Shown in pieces: positions 1 to 7,712 of a DNA stretch of 64,000 nucleotides (positions within the stretch are counted from its first letter, which is position 1; each line of letters begins with the position of its first letter). The notes below the pieces were generated by a model. The model was not told the origin of the DNA and did not search any database. It saw only the letters and a program-made list of their open reading frames with translations. Both the position numbers and the translations under genes were made by a program. Source of the stretch: Actinomycetes bacterium. Lineage in GTDB: Bacteria > Actinomycetota > Acidimicrobiia > Acidimicrobiales > Aldehydirespiratoraceae. Where the stretch lies: positions 1-64,000 of the forward strand of contig JAJRXC010000036.1 in the NCBI GenBank assembly GCA_024276495.1, in the 5' to 3' direction.

Positions 1-2
1 CC

Positions 3-131
3 CAAGGCGGCAAGAAAGTGTTCCTCCGAGGCGAGACCGCAGCCAACGCAGAGTGGCGCTTCCTGGCCGCGTGTCACAACATCCGCAAGCTGTTCAACGC
101 CACGCAGGCGCCAAGCCCAGCCACAAGCTGA
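3..131 (+). pseudogene. Transposase C-terminal fragment (IS1182-like DDE family), cut by window edge
   Basis: An open frame enters from the left edge and stops at TGA 129-131, giving 42 residues. It reads KKVFLRGETAANAEWRF, then LAACHNIRKLF, which resembles the conserved C-terminal tail of IS1182-type transposases (basic RG segment, then EWRF or EWRL, then a C-HN-KL segment). Only the tail is visible, so it cannot be decided whether the complete gene lies outside the window or whether this is a relic. The noncoding stretch and second transposase scrap that follow favour a decayed insertion site. The family assignment comes from motif recognition only. Confidence 0.5.
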
Positions 132-316
132 CCACCGGGGGCCACCGCCCGCCCGCCACCACCAACCAAGAAGTAGATTTCACCTCACACCAGACGAGGC
201 CAACCCACCACCACCCGGCTCACCACACGGCCTCTCGCCATTACCGACCCACGCTCCTAGAGCATCGTCTGTCAGGCGGGCGACACTGATTCGGAGTTCC
301 CCCGTTTCCATCTTGA
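132..316. other. Intergenic stretch between two transposase remnants
   Basis: No credible gene is seen here. The short open frames have no recognisable protein features. The stretch 136-245 is rich in CCACC-type runs, unlike the GC-periodic coding sequence downstream. I could not identify terminal inverted repeats or target duplications. It is most simply read as decayed insertion-element DNA between the two transposase scraps. Confidence 0.4.
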
Positions 317-427
317 AGGCCCTGCGCGTTTCGGTGGGATCACACCAACTTCCGCAACCACCGCATCCGCTGCCTGCTCTACGCCGGCCGCCCCAACTGG
401 AACCTGCTCACCGAGATCCAACCCTGA
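317..427 (+). pseudogene. Transposase C-terminal remnant (ISL3-like)
   Basis: The frame 317-427 reads NFRNHRIRCLLYAGRPNW followed by NLLTEIQP and a stop. The pattern NFxNxRIRxLLYAGRPNW is typical of the last residues of ISL3-family transposases. The frame is closed upstream by TGA at 314-316, and no start codon or RBS is present, so only the terminal ~36 codons survive. It lies just before the GH13 carbohydrate locus and may mark an old insertion at its edge. The family call is from memory of the motif, without a search. Confidence 0.5.
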
Positions 428-546
428 AACGCGGCGCGCTGGTGAACCCCGGGAGCTCGCGCGTGAGCGGGCTTCGCCCGCCCCGAGTCACGCGGCGTGG
501 CCCCATCGATCCCGGTGCGGAACCGAACCGCTTGACCGAACGGCGG
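428..546. other. Intergenic region upstream of the GH13 gene
   Basis: No gene is supported. The sequence 451-500 contains the inverted pair gctcgcgcgtgagcgggc and cgcccgcc, but no T-tract follows, so a terminator is not claimed. The region should contain the promoter of the GH13 gene, because the LacI-type operator begins at 547. No convincing -35/-10 pair was found. Confidence 0.3.
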
Positions 547-560
547 TGAAAGCGCTTTCA
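547..560. promoter_or_regulatory. LacI-family operator, copy 1 (upstream of GH13 gene)
   Basis: TGAAAGCGCTTTCA is a perfect 14-bp palindrome with the central CG typical of LacI/GalR-family operators, fitting TGNAANCGNTTNCA. The same pattern recurs at 3309-3322 and 8813-8826, always upstream of genes of the same sugar locus, and a LacI-family regulator is encoded at 2226-3257. The operator covers the GTG at 546, which argues that translation of the GH13 gene starts further downstream. Binding by that regulator is inferred. Confidence 0.8.
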
Positions 561-623
561 TCGTTCCATGTACCACGCCCCCGACGACCTCTCGCGCCTC
601 GCCGTGATGACAAGGGCTCGGCT

Positions 624-2216
624 TTGACTGCCGGGACCGATCAGGGAGTCGATGGGCCATCGCGCTGGTGGGAGAACTCGGTCGGATACGAGGTGTACAT
701 CCGCTCCTTCGCCGACGGAAACGGAGACGGCGTCGGTGACCTGCGCGGCCTAAAGGACCGCCTGGAGCATCTCGCGTGGCTCGGGGTCGACATCGTGTGG
801 ATCACACCGTTCTACCCATCGCCGATGTTCGATTTCGGCTACGACGTCGCCGACTACACCGCCGTCGACCCGCTCTTCGGAACCCTCGACGAGTTCGACG
901 CGGTCGTCGACGAGGCCACCCGTCTCGGGCTGCGCGTGGTCATCGACATCGTCCCGAACCACACCAGCATCGAACACGCGTGGTTTCGGGCGGCCCGATC
1001 GTCGAAGACCGACCCCAAGCGCAGCTACTACATCTGGAGGGACGCGCCGGCCGACGGTTCCCATCCCAACAACTGGGTCGGCTACTTCGGCGGCCCGGCC
1101 TGGACCTACGACGAGGCGTCGGGCCAGTACTACCTCCACCTGTTCCTACCCGAGCAGCCCGACCTGAACTGGCGAAACCCGTCCGTGATCGAGGAGTTCG
1201 ACCGCATCCTCCGGTTCTGGTTGGAACGCGGCGTGTCGGGTTTTCGCATCGACGTCGCCCAGGCGTTGGTCAAAGACGAGCAGCTCCGATCCAATCCCGA
1301 GCTCTCCCCGGTCGACTTCGACGCCGACCGTCACACCCAATGGGCCGCGTTCGCCCACGACCACGACGTGACACAAGACGACACCCTGGCGATCTTCAAA
1401 CGATGGCGCGCGATCGTCGAGGAATACGACGGCATCCTGATCGGCGAGACCTACGTCCTCGAACCCGACGTCCTCGCCGGCATGCTCCGCGGCGATGGGC
1501 TTCACGTCGCGTTCTGGTTCAAGACGATGCACATGGAATGGAACGCCGAGACGATCGCCCAGACCCTCGCCGCGCCCCTCGACTCGGGATCCGACGAGAT
1601 CGGTTGGGTCCAGGCGAGCCACGACGAACCGCGCCCGCCGACGCGTTTCGGTGGCGGCACGAGGGGTCGGCGGCGATCGTTGGGGCTCAGCACCCTCCTC
1701 CTCGGTCTTCCCGGGCTCCCGTTCCTCTACCAGGGCGAGGAGCTCGCCATCGAAGACGGCATCGTCCCCCCGGAGATGAAGGCCGACCCGGTCGGTGGTG
1801 ACGAAGTCGACGCCGGCCGCGACGGCTGCCGTACCCCCATGCCGTGGTCCGCCGAGCCGGGAAAGGGGTTCACGACCGCGCCGACCCCCTGGCTCCCGTC
1901 GAGTCACGACCCCGACGACACGGTGGCCGTGCAACGCGGCGACCCTTCATCGCCGCTGCATCGCACGCGGCAGCTCATCGAGCTCCGTCGACAGCTCGAC
2001 CACGACGCGCCGGTCGAGTGGCTCGACCCCGGCACCGGCCTCGTCGCCTTCCGACGCGGCGACTTCGAGTTCTTCCTCAACGCCGGCGACGACGAGTTGA
2101 CCCTCCACACCGAATGCGGCGCGCTCCTCTATTCGAGCATCACGCCGGATCGCGTCGGTACCATCTCCTCGTCCCGTGTCCGGCTTGAACCCGACGAAGC
2201 CGTCGTGCTTCGCTGA
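624..2216 (+). CDS. GH13 alpha-glucosidase (oligo-1,6-glucosidase / AglA type)
   Basis: This is a cytoplasmic alpha-glucosidase-like enzyme hydrolysing alpha-linked gluco-oligosaccharides. Visible GH13 motifs in order: the N-terminal YEVYIRSFADGNGDGVGDL strand, DIVPNHTS (region I), GFRIDVAQAL with the Asp nucleophile (region II), ILIGETYV with the acid/base Glu (region III), and ASHDEPRPPTRFGG (region IV, where the usual NHD is SHD). With TTG 624 the protein has 530 residues, normal for the family. TTG 624 is preceded by AAGGG at 612-616. The alternative GTG 546 would overlap the operator and add 26 unconserved residues. The gene sits just ahead of a LacI regulator and an AglEFG-like importer, fitting uptake and hydrolysis of alpha-glucosides. 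The family is certain; the substrate is not. Confidence 0.88.
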   Translation: MTAGTDQGVDGPSRWWENSVGYEVYIRSFADGNGDGVGDLRGLKDRLEHLAWLGVDIVWITPFYPSPMFDFGYDVADYTAVDPLFGTLDEFDAVVDEATRLGLRVVIDIVPNHTSIEHAWFRAARSSKTDPKRSYYIWRDAPADGSHPNNWVGYFGGPAWTYDEASGQYYLHLFLPEQPDLNWRNPSVIEEFDRILRFWLERGVSGFRIDVAQALVKDEQLRSNPELSPVDFDADRHTQWAAFAHDHDVTQDDTLAIFKRWRAIVEEYDGILIGETYVLEPDVLAGMLRGDGLHVAFWFKTMHMEWNAETIAQTLAAPLDSGSDEIGWVQASHDEPRPPTRFGGGTRGRRRSLGLSTLLLGLPGLPFLYQGEELAIEDGIVPPEMKADPVGGDEVDAGRDGCRTPMPWSAEPGKGFTTAPTPWLPSSHDPDDTVAVQRGDPSSPLHRTRQLIELRRQLDHDAPVEWLDPGTGLVAFRRGDFEFFLNAGDDELTLHTECGALLYSSITPDRVGTISSSRVRLEPDEAVVLR

Positions 2217-2225
2217 TCGATCACC

Positions 2226-3257
2226 ATGACCTCCACCCCGCCCACCGGCCGCACCACGATCGAGGACGTGGCGAACGCGGCCGGCGTGTCGGTCGCCACC
2301 GTCAGCCGCGCCCTGCGAGGTCTGCCCAACGTCGCCCCCTCGACCCGTGACCGGGTGGTCCAGATCGCCGACCAGCTCGCCTACCGTCCCGACCCTGCCG
2401 CGGCACGGCTGGCGACCGGTCGGACCAAGACGATCGCGATCGCGGTGCCGACCCTCAGCGGATGGTATTTCTGGCAGGTCATCGGCGGCGCCGAGGCCGT
2501 CCTGTCCGAAACGGGCTACGACCTCTTGACGATCGGGGTCTCCGGCGACGAGGCCCGCAAACGGTTCGTGCGCGAGGCACTCGGGATGAACCGGAAGGTC
2601 GACGGGCTGATCCTGATCGACATCCGCCTGACCGAGGAGGAGTCGGAGCAGCTCGCGGCGACCGACATCCGCGTCGTCACCATCGGTTTCTCGAGCCCGT
2701 CCATCTCGTCGGTGATGCTGGACGACACCGCCGTCGGGCGAAAGGCGACCCGGCACCTTCTCGAGCTCGGCCACCGCGACATCGCGCTCATCGAGGGGCT
2801 CCCCGACGACCCGCTGCGCTTCGCCGTCCCGGCACGACGACACGAGGGATACCTGGCGGCGCTCGCCGAGTTCGGCCTCGCCCCCCGCCCCGAGTGTGTC
2901 GTCTACGGCAACTTCTCCGTCGACGGCGGCGAGGAGGCGATGGGCCAGTTGCTGAAGCTCGAGTCGCCCCCCACCGCAGTGTTCGCGATGTCCGACGAGA
3001 TGGCGATGGGGGCGATGCGCACCGCACGAGATGCCGGCGTTCGCATCCCACAGGACCTGTCGATCATCGGCGTCGACAACCACGAGATGGCCCACGTCCT
3101 CGATCTCACGACCGTCGCCCAGGACGTCGCCAGCCACGGCGCGACCGCGGCACGATGGATCGTCGAGGACCTCCAGAACGATCAGTGCATCGTCTACCGC
3201 ACCGTCGATCCGACGAACCTCCTGGTGCGCGGGACCACCTGTCCCCCCGGGCGATAG
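2226..3257 (+). CDS. LacI-family transcriptional regulator of the sugar locus
   Basis: This 343-residue DNA-binding repressor is probably released by a sugar effector. The N-terminal LacI HTH reads TIEDVANAAGVSVATVSRAL (residues ~10-29), with the hinge region PDPAAARLATGRTKTIA at ~53-69. A periplasmic-binding-like effector domain follows, with the typical VMLDDTAVGRKATRHLLELG and IGVDNHEMAHVL segments. It starts at ATG 2226, ten bases after the GH13 stop, and lies between the GH13 and binding-protein genes. Three near-identical operator palindromes (547, 3309, 8813) are its obvious candidate targets, so it probably controls the whole 0.5-11 kb locus. The effector is unknown; alpha-glucoside or sulfoquinovose are guesses from context. 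Confidence 0.93.
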   Translation: MTSTPPTGRTTIEDVANAAGVSVATVSRALRGLPNVAPSTRDRVVQIADQLAYRPDPAAARLATGRTKTIAIAVPTLSGWYFWQVIGGAEAVLSETGYDLLTIGVSGDEARKRFVREALGMNRKVDGLILIDIRLTEEESEQLAATDIRVVTIGFSSPSISSVMLDDTAVGRKATRHLLELGHRDIALIEGLPDDPLRFAVPARRHEGYLAALAEFGLAPRPECVVYGNFSVDGGEEAMGQLLKLESPPTAVFAMSDEMAMGAMRTARDAGVRIPQDLSIIGVDNHEMAHVLDLTTVAQDVASHGATAARWIVEDLQNDQCIVYRTVDPTNLLVRGTTCPPGR

Positions 3258-3308
3258 CACCGCCGACGAACCTGCGGGGCCGCTGCTCTTGACGTGTCAG
3301 CACTTCCA

Positions 3309-3322
3309 TGCAAGCGTTTACA
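3309..3322. promoter_or_regulatory. LacI-family operator, copy 2 (upstream of binding-protein gene)
   Basis: TGCAAGCGTTTACA fits TGNAANCGNTTNCA and keeps the central CG of copy 1. It lies 45 bases before the ATG of the sugar-binding lipoprotein, where a repressor would block transcription of the importer genes. Confidence 0.8.
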
Positions 3323-3366
3323 TCACGTCCTGGGACGCCCCTGGGATTCGGAGGGGAGAACACAAC

Positions 3367-4737
3367 ATGTCCAAACATAGGATGCTGAGATTCTTCAGTG
3401 TGCTGTTCGCCGTCGCCTTGATCGCGAGCGCGTGCGGCAACGATTCCAGCGGCGGAGACGATGCGGCGCCGAGCGACGCGGCGCCCGGCGATGAGGCACC
3501 CAGCGACGAGGCACCCAGCGAACTGGCCGGCACGACGGTGACGGTCACCGGACCCGAGCGTGACGAGTCGGAGGCCAACGCGATCCAGATCGCGCTCGAC
3601 ATCTTCGCCGACGCGAACGACATGACGATCACCTACACCGGCGACGCCGACTGGGAGGCGAACATCAACACCCAGATCGAAGGCGGCAACCCGCCCGACA
3701 TCTCGATCTTCCCGCAGCCGGGCAAGCTCGCCGACTTCGCCCGCGACGGCAGCGTCGTGCCGCTGTCAGACGCCGCCGCCGCGGCGACCGCCGCCAACTG
3801 GACCGAGGCGTGGACCGTCTTCGGCAACGTCGACGGCGTGCAATACGGCGTGCCCGTGAAGACCGACCTGAAGTCGCTCGTCTGGTACCAGCCCGACCGG
3901 TTCGCGGCCAACGGCTACGAGGTGCCCACCACGTTCGACGATCTGCTCGCCCTCACCGATCAGATGATCGCCGACGGCAACACCCCGTGGTGTGTCGGCA
4001 TCGAGTCGGGTCAGGCGACCGGATGGACCTTCACCGACTGGGTGGAGGACCTCATGTTGCGCACCGCCGGTGCAGAGGTCTACGACCAATGGGTCAGCCA
4101 CGAGATTCCCTTCAACGACTCGCGGGTCGTCGACGCGATGACCACCGTGCTCGACCTGTGGAACACCGAAGGCGCCGTCTTCGCCTCCGGCGGATCGATC
4201 GCCGCGACCGCGTTCCAGGACAACGGAGAGCCCCTCGTCGCCGGCGATTGCATGATGCACCGCCAAGCGTCGTTCTACGCCGCGTTCTTCCCCGACGGCA
4301 CCGCCTTCGCGGATGGCTCCGAGGGAGCAGTCGACGTGTTCTACTTCCCGTCGATCAAGGGCGACTCACCGGTTCTCGGTGCCGGAACCCTGGCTGCCGG
4401 CTTCAACGACAACCCGGCGACCATGGCCGTGCTCGAGTACTTCTCCACCCCGGAGTACGCCGAGGCCCGCCAGGTCGCCCAGACCGAAGGCAAAGACGGA
4501 GGCCTCTCCGGCTTCCTGTCCGCCGCCATCGGTCAGGACACCAGCGTCTATCAGCCCCTCGAGCAGTCCTTCCTCGAGATCCTGGCCAACGCCGAGGTCG
4601 TCCGCTTCGATGCGTCCGATCTCATGCCGGCCGATGTCGGTGCGGGCACCTTCTGGACCGAGGGAACCTCGGCCGTGAACGGTGACATCACCGCTCAGGA
4701 AGCGGCCGACGCCATCGAGGCCTCCTGGCCGAGCTGA
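3367..4737 (+). CDS. aglE: ABC transporter sugar-binding lipoprotein (AglE-like)
   Basis: This is the extracellular solute-binding component of a carbohydrate ABC importer, 456 residues. The N-terminus is a lipoprotein signal: a basic MSKHRMLRFF, a hydrophobic core and the lipobox IASAC with Cys at ~22. An acidic, Pro/Ala-rich repeat linker (SDAAPGDEAPSDEAPSE) then spaces it from the membrane. The mature part has the SBP_bac_1 layout, with GNPPDISIFPQPGKLADFA resembling AglE-type alpha-glucoside binders and the conserved VPVKTDLKSLVWY segment. The start ATG 3367 is preceded by GGAGGGGAG. An operator lies upstream and the two permease genes follow after a strong hairpin. The specificity (alpha-glucoside versus another hexoside such as a sulfoquinovoside) is inferred from resemblance and context. 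Confidence 0.85.
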   Translation: MSKHRMLRFFSVLFAVALIASACGNDSSGGDDAAPSDAAPGDEAPSDEAPSELAGTTVTVTGPERDESEANAIQIALDIFADANDMTITYTGDADWEANINTQIEGGNPPDISIFPQPGKLADFARDGSVVPLSDAAAAATAANWTEAWTVFGNVDGVQYGVPVKTDLKSLVWYQPDRFAANGYEVPTTFDDLLALTDQMIADGNTPWCVGIESGQATGWTFTDWVEDLMLRTAGAEVYDQWVSHEIPFNDSRVVDAMTTVLDLWNTEGAVFASGGSIAATAFQDNGEPLVAGDCMMHRQASFYAAFFPDGTAFADGSEGAVDVFYFPSIKGDSPVLGAGTLAAGFNDNPATMAVLEYFSTPEYAEARQVAQTEGKDGGLSGFLSAAIGQDTSVYQPLEQSFLEILANAEVVRFDASDLMPADVGAGTFWTEGTSAVNGDITAQEAADAIEASWPS

Positions 4738-4756
4738 GTCACACGGTTGGTTGAAC

Positions 4757-4794
4757 TGTCGGGGTGCCGTCGCCGTGACGACGGCACCCCGACG
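4757..4794 (+). terminator. Long intercistronic hairpin between binding-protein and permease genes
   Basis: The arms 4760-4772 and 4779-4791 are perfect 13-bp reverse complements (CGGGGTGCCGTCG with CGACGGCACCCCG) around the loop CCGTGA, extendable by two more pairs. No T-tract follows. It lies 20 bases after the binding-protein stop and ~50 before the permease start. Such hairpins often attenuate readthrough or protect the upstream mRNA 3' end, giving more binding protein than permease. That role is inferred. Confidence 0.65.
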
Positions 4795-4841
4795 CCGCGT
4801 GTGAAAGTCTGGGCCGCGGGCGATCTCGATCAGGGGGAGAG

Positions 4842-6773
4842 ATGGACAAAGTCCTGTCGACGTTGATCAGCGTCGGCGTGACCGTGGCGCTCTCGCTCGC
4901 CCTGTGGGTCGGCGCCAACGTGTTGTTCGACCAGGCCCGGAACAACTGGCGTCGCTTCAACGCCGTCGCGGGTGCCGTCGTCGGGTTCGTCCTGCTCAGC
5001 ATCCTCCACGGAAACCGGCTCCTCGTCGCCGTCGGTCCCGGTCCCGACGCCGTCGGAACGCTGGCCGCGTTCGTCTGGCCGGCGGCGCTGGGCGCCGCCA
5101 CCTTCGGGTCGACCGCCTGGTACCTCTCCGGTGTCGACGGGCCCCGGCACCGACTCATCGCCGGCATCGCCACCGGCACGGTGGTCGGCGTCGTGGTCGG
5201 CGCGCTGCTGAGATCCGCGTACCGGCCCGGATTCGACCTTGCCGCGCTGGCGATCTGGACCGCCGCGCTCAGCGGCCTCGGGGCGCTCATCAGCACCCGT
5301 CGGGGACGACCGGCCGTGCACGGCGCGCTCGTCGGGGCCGCCCTCGGCAGCCTGTTGGGCGGGTTCGGGTCGGCGGAGCTCGGCGCCGGAAACATGGTCG
5401 GCGCGATCGCCGGCGCGACCTTCCCCGCCGCGGCGTTCGGCGCCCGGATCGGTCTCACGAACAACGCCGACGAGCGAGGGCGCGCCCGGATCGACAGCGG
5501 CTCGCGGGCCTACATCTTTCTCGTGCCGTCGCTCTTCTTCATCACCGCCGCCCTCGTCGTTCCCACGATCCGCACCATCTACCTGTCGTTCCTCGACGAC
5601 CGGTCCGAGAACTGGGTCGGGATCGGCAACTACACCGACGTCTTCACGTCGAAGACCAGCTTCGACATCAGCAACTGGCCCGACATCTTCACCAGCCGGC
5701 TCTTCTACCTCGGGACCGCGATGCTCATCGCCGGCCTCGCCGTCGCCATCTCCACGAAAAAGCGCGACGGTCGAGCCGTCGAGCTCGGCGGGCCCTCGAT
5801 CGCGCCCCTGGCGATCGCCGCGGGCCTTCTCGTCTTCGCCACCTTCTCGGTGCTGCGCGGGACGATCATGAACAACCTCTGGTGGGTCTTCACGGTCACC
5901 GTGGTCTCCACCGCCCTCGGGTTGGCGATCGCGGTCCTCGCCGACAACACCCGGTTCGAATCGGTCGCGAAGGCACTCATCTTCATGCCGATGGCGATCT
6001 CCCTCGTCGGCGCCAGCATCATCTGGCGATTCATGTTCATCGCCCGCGACTCCTCGAAGAACCAGACCGGCGTCCTCAACTCGGCCTGGGTCGGCCTGGG
6101 TCGGCTCAGCACCGGTCGCGGCATCCCCACCCTGCTCGCGTCGGTTGCCCTCGGAATCGTGTTCCTCGCCCTCGCGGTCAAGGTCGCGCGCCTGTTGACC
6201 ACCGGGAAGCTCACCAGCCTCCCGATCCCGATGTTCGCGTTGTTCCTCGTCGGTTGGGCCTGGGTCCGCTTCGTCGGCCTCGTCGGCGACGGCCTCGGCG
6301 GTGTCGTGATCAGCAGCGACGGCGAGGTCATCGCGAAGCCGGTCCTCTTCGTGCAGGAACAGCCGTTCAACAGTGTGTGGCTGATGCTGATCCTGATCTG
6401 GATCCAGACCGGGTTCGCGATGGTGATCCTGTCCGCCGCGATCAAGGCCGTCCCGGCCGAGCTCCTGGAGGCCGCCCAGGTCGACGGCGCCACCGAATCG
6501 CAGGTCTTCTGGCGAGTCGTGCTCCCCCAGATCGCCACGACCATCGGCGTGGTGGTCACCACGCTGATCGTCTTGGTGATGAAGGTGTTCGACATCGTCA
6601 AGGTCGTCACCAACGGCAACTTCGGGACCGACGTGCTCGCCAACGACTTCTTCGCCCAGGCCTTCCAGTTCGCGAACCGTGGTCGGGGCGCCGCCCTCGC
6701 GGTGATCCTGTTCCTCTCCGTCCTCCCCGTCATGTACTTCAACATCCGCAAGATGCAACAGGAAGACACCTGA
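4842..6773 (+). CDS. aglF: ABC sugar transporter permease, AglF/MalF type, with extra N-terminal membrane domain
   Basis: This is an inner-membrane permease of a carbohydrate ABC importer, 643 residues, about twice the family's usual ~300-330. The canonical permease begins near residue 220 (FLVPSLFFITAALVVPTIRT). The ATPase-docking EAA loop, EAAQVDGATESQVFWRVVLP, lies near residue 543. Residues 1-215 form an added block of about six hydrophobic Gly/Ala-rich segments. Another hydrophobic insertion (residues ~290-340) and one around 420-480 extend it further. GGGGGAGAG just before ATG 4842 supplies a ribosome site. The MalG partner overlaps by one base. The function of the extra domain is unknown. 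Confidence 0.85.
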   Translation: MDKVLSTLISVGVTVALSLALWVGANVLFDQARNNWRRFNAVAGAVVGFVLLSILHGNRLLVAVGPGPDAVGTLAAFVWPAALGAATFGSTAWYLSGVDGPRHRLIAGIATGTVVGVVVGALLRSAYRPGFDLAALAIWTAALSGLGALISTRRGRPAVHGALVGAALGSLLGGFGSAELGAGNMVGAIAGATFPAAAFGARIGLTNNADERGRARIDSGSRAYIFLVPSLFFITAALVVPTIRTIYLSFLDDRSENWVGIGNYTDVFTSKTSFDISNWPDIFTSRLFYLGTAMLIAGLAVAISTKKRDGRAVELGGPSIAPLAIAAGLLVFATFSVLRGTIMNNLWWVFTVTVVSTALGLAIAVLADNTRFESVAKALIFMPMAISLVGASIIWRFMFIARDSSKNQTGVLNSAWVGLGRLSTGRGIPTLLASVALGIVFLALAVKVARLLTTGKLTSLPIPMFALFLVGWAWVRFVGLVGDGLGGVVISSDGEVIAKPVLFVQEQPFNSVWLMLILIWIQTGFAMVILSAAIKAVPAELLEAAQVDGATESQVFWRVVLPQIATTIGVVVTTLIVLVMKVFDIVKVVTNGNFGTDVLANDFFAQAFQFANRGRGAALAVILFLSVLPVMYFNIRKMQQEDT

Positions 6774-7684
6774 TGGTCAACGCCGCCTATCGCTTCCTGC
6801 GCAGCCTCCCCACCTGGGCGCTGTGGGCGATCGTGTTCTTGTGGAGCCTTCCGACCCTCGGCATCCTCGTCAACGGCCTGCGCCCACGCGACGGCCAACG
6901 ATCCACCGGCTGGTGGACGGTGCTGGGCGACGAGCGGGGCCTCACCCTCGAGAACTACCGCACCGTCGTCGAGGCGAGCTCCACCACCAACCTCTTCGAC
7001 GCGATGCTCAACACCTTCGCCGTGACGATCCCGGCAACGGTCATCCCCATCGCGATCGCCGCCTTCGCCGCCTACGCCTTCGCCTGGATCGACTTCCCCG
7101 GCCGAAAAGGGCTGTTCATCGCGACGGTGTCGCTGTTGGCGATCCCCCTCCAGGTCGCGCTCATCCCACTGCTCCAGCTCTATGTCAGCGGCGCGCATCT
7201 CACGCTCCCGATCCTGAACAAGACGATCACGCTCATCCCCGACCTCGATCTCGCCGGCACCACCACCGCGGTCTGGCTCACCCATGCCGGGTTCGCGCTG
7301 CCCTTCGCCATCTTCTTGCTCCACAACTATCTGTCGCAGTTGCCGGGTGACCTGTTCGAAGCAGCCCGCATCGACGGCGCCGACCACTTCACGATCTTCT
7401 GGCGACTCGTGCTTCCCCTCTCGGTCCCCGTGCTCGCCGCGTTCGGCATCTTCCAGTTCCTCTGGACATGGAACGACTTCCTCATCGCGAACACCATGGC
7501 GGGATCGAATCCCGACGCGCTCGTGATGACCATCCGGATCGCGAACCTCGCCGGCGACTTCGGCCGCAACGAGCACCTGCTGCCGGCGGCGGCGTTCGTT
7601 CAGGTAGCGGTGCCGCTCGCGGTGTTCTTCGGGTTGCAGCGCCACTTCGTGCGGGGTCTCCTGGCCGGCTCGGTGAAGGGCTGA
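6773..7684 (+). CDS. aglG: ABC sugar transporter permease, AglG/MalG type
   Basis: This second inner-membrane permease of the importer has 303 residues, normal for the family. It has six hydrophobic segments. The ATPase-contact loop is EAARIDGADHFTIFWRLVLP near residue 200, followed by the family's conserved FQFLWTWNDFL. The ATG at 6773 overlaps the TGA of the preceding permease (TGATG), so translation is coupled. No ATP-binding subunit gene follows: the next gene is on the other strand. A shared MsmK/MsiK-type ATPase encoded elsewhere is expected, as is common in actinobacteria. Confidence 0.9.
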   Translation: MVNAAYRFLRSLPTWALWAIVFLWSLPTLGILVNGLRPRDGQRSTGWWTVLGDERGLTLENYRTVVEASSTTNLFDAMLNTFAVTIPATVIPIAIAAFAAYAFAWIDFPGRKGLFIATVSLLAIPLQVALIPLLQLYVSGAHLTLPILNKTITLIPDLDLAGTTTAVWLTHAGFALPFAIFLLHNYLSQLPGDLFEAARIDGADHFTIFWRLVLPLSVPVLAAFGIFQFLWTWNDFLIANTMAGSNPDALVMTIRIANLAGDFGRNEHLLPAAAFVQVAVPLAVFFGLQRHFVRGLLAGSVKG

Positions 7685-7702
7685 CCCCGCCGCGGTCGGG
7701 GT
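7684..7702. terminator. Short GC hairpin between convergent genes
   Basis: ACCCCG (7684-7689) pairs with CGGGGT (7697-7702) across a 7-base loop, immediately after the permease stop and before the convergent Gfo/Idh stop at 7713. There is no T-tract, so it is at best a weak bidirectional terminator. Confidence 0.35.
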
Positions 7703-7712
7703 TCCGATCGTC

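Noticed and set aside
451-510. Possible terminator hairpin upstream of the GH13 gene
   Set aside because: The pairing is imperfect and no T-tract follows. GC-rich palindromic stretches like this are common in this genome.
3031-3366. N-terminal extension of the sugar-binding protein frame
   Set aside because: The upstream part overlaps the LacI gene in another frame. The lipoprotein signal and ribosome site place the start at ATG 3367.
4830-6758. Minus-strand open frame of 642 codons opposite the permease
   Set aside because: It is rich in Asp, Glu, Gly, Arg and His without any domain. It mirrors the GC-rich codon positions of the true permease gene on the other strand.
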